Source: Methanomicrobiales archaeon | GTDB taxonomy: Archaea > Halobacteriota > Methanomicrobia > Methanomicrobiales > JACTUA01 | DNA length: 5,376 nt | Direction of reading: 5' to 3' | Assembly (NCBI GenBank): GCA_028678555.1 | Contig: JAJRDF010000109.1 | Span: forward strand, 1 to 5,376 | In this document: positions 4,842 through 5,376 of the stretch, in pieces | How positions within the stretch are numbered: the stretch's first letter is position 1 | Layout of the letters: every line of letters starts with the position of its first letter | Notes under the pieces: model-generated | What the model was told of the DNA's origin: nothing | The model's database searches: none | Seen by the model: only the letters and a program-made list of their open reading frames with translations | Program-made: the position numbers and the translations under genes

Positions 4842-5376
4842 GAGAGGACCTCCCGGTACCAGGCGATGGTCTCTTCCAGGCCGTCGGCGAGCACCGTCCG
4901 TGGCTTCCACCCGAGCACCTTCCGGGCCTTCGCAATGGAGAGGTACTGTTCCTGGATCTCGTGCTTCGCCGTGGAGAGGACCCGGGGTTCCAGGTGGCTC
5001 CCCATCCGGGAGAGGATCAGGTCCACCACCTCCCGGACCGTGCGCCGCTCCCCGCTGCTGAAGTTGAACGCCTGGCCCCGGACACCCGGTCTCCCGATCC
5101 CTTCGGCCAGGGTCAGGTAGGCATCAACGGCATCGGCCACGTAGAAATACTCCCGCACCGGTGTCCCGTCGCTCCGGATCACGGGGGCCTTCCCTTCCAG
5201 CACGCTGCGGATGGTGCCGGGGATGATCCGGGAGAAGTTCAGATCGCCGGGGCCGTAGATGTTTCCCATCCGGGCAATCCCGACAGGCAGGTCGTAGGTG
5301 ACCGCGTACGACCGGGCGATCAGGTCGGTGCAGCTCTTGGAGACGTCATAGGGGTGATCCGCGGAGAGCGGCATCT
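4838..5376 (-). CDS. NDP-sugar 4,6-dehydratase, CDP-glucose 4,6-dehydratase-like (N-terminus beyond window)
   Basis: The window holds the C-terminal 178 complete residues of an extended SDR enzyme, read to the TGA at 4838-4840. The family is usually 310-360 residues, so roughly 130-180 N-terminal residues, including the GxxGxxG cofactor loop, are missing. The first in-window Met at 5374 is internal; the codon before it ends in AG, so it is probably Glu, Lys or Gln. Present are the catalytic YDVSK (visible residues 9-13) in an HPYDVSKSCTDLIA context, GNIYGPGDLNFSRIIPGTIR (37-56) and REYFYVADAVDAYL (74-87). The GxGDLNF...IPGTIR stretch and the HPYDVSK context are typical of CDP-glucose 4,6-dehydratases and close relatives. 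The expected reaction is NAD-dependent conversion of an NDP-hexose to the 4-keto-6-deoxy sugar. The nucleotide (CDP, dTDP or other) is not certain. It is translationally coupled to the RmlC-like gene by an ATGA overlap. Confidence 0.85.
   Translation of the reverse strand, partial: MPLSADHPYDVSKSCTDLIARSYAVTYDLPVGIARMGNIYGPGDLNFSRIIPGTIRSVLEGKAPVIRSDGTPVREYFYVADAVDAYLTLAEGIGRPGVRGQAFNFSSGERRTVREVVDLILSRMGSHLEPRVLSTAKHEIQEQYLSIAKARKVLGWKPRTVLADGLEETIAWYREVLS
4848..4853 (-). promoter_or_regulatory. Shine-Dalgarno site deciding the RmlC-like start
   Basis: GGAGGT on the minus strand lies six bases before the ATG at 4841, inside the last codons of the upstream dehydratase gene. It decides for the 149-residue product rather than a 172-residue one starting at 4910, whose extra 23 residues are Arg/Gly/Pro-rich shadow sequence. 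Confidence 0.65.

Noticed and set aside
3771..5120. A 449-codon open frame on the plus strand opposite the sugar genes
   Set aside because: It lies antisense to three genes with clear catalytic motifs. Its product is an Arg/Gly/Pro/Asp-rich string without domain features, as expected of a shadow frame in GC-rich DNA.

Overview
The window looks like a piece of a GC-rich euryarchaeal chromosome, most likely a methanogen of the Methanomicrobiales type. This taxonomic call is an inference. It rests on a protein resembling the archaeal family DUF2150, on archaeal-style TATA/BRE promoter elements placed for leaderless transcription, and on Shine-Dalgarno sites (GGAGGT, GAGGTG, GGTGA) that suit the archaeal 16S tail. 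Coding density is high. I see no rRNA, tRNA, insertion sequence or CRISPR array.

Layout. (1) Positions 1-882, minus strand: two small multi-pass membrane proteins in tandem. The downstream one runs off the left edge. I recognise neither family. (2) Positions 883-1123: a divergent promoter region. It holds one TATA-like element for each direction and a compact symmetrical block (929-974) that looks like an operator. (3) Positions 1124-2205, plus strand: a two-gene operon with a 4-nt GTGA overlap. It encodes a DUF2150-like acidic protein and a small protein with a CxC-x5-CxC motif and a helix-turn-helix-like C-terminal half. A GC-rich hairpin followed by seven T residues ends it. (4) Positions 2317-5376, minus strand: the end of a sugar-modification operon. 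In transcription order it encodes an NDP-sugar 4,6-dehydratase most like CDP-glucose 4,6-dehydratase (N-terminus beyond the right edge), an RmlC-like cupin epimerase, an RmlD-like SDR reductase and a family 2 glycosyltransferase.

The four sugar genes form a plausible pathway. The dehydratase makes a 4-keto-6-deoxy nucleotide sugar, the cupin epimerises or isomerises it, the SDR enzyme reduces the keto group, and the GT2 enzyme transfers the product to a glycan, for instance an S-layer glycoprotein, glycolipid or exopolysaccharide. Two of the three junctions are 4-nt ATGA overlaps. The third is a 117-bp gap with unusual inverted repeats.

No clearly new defence or mobile system is visible. The least explained parts are the DUF2150/Cys-motif operon, the membrane-protein pair, the divergent operator-like block, and the altered active site of the RmlC-like protein.
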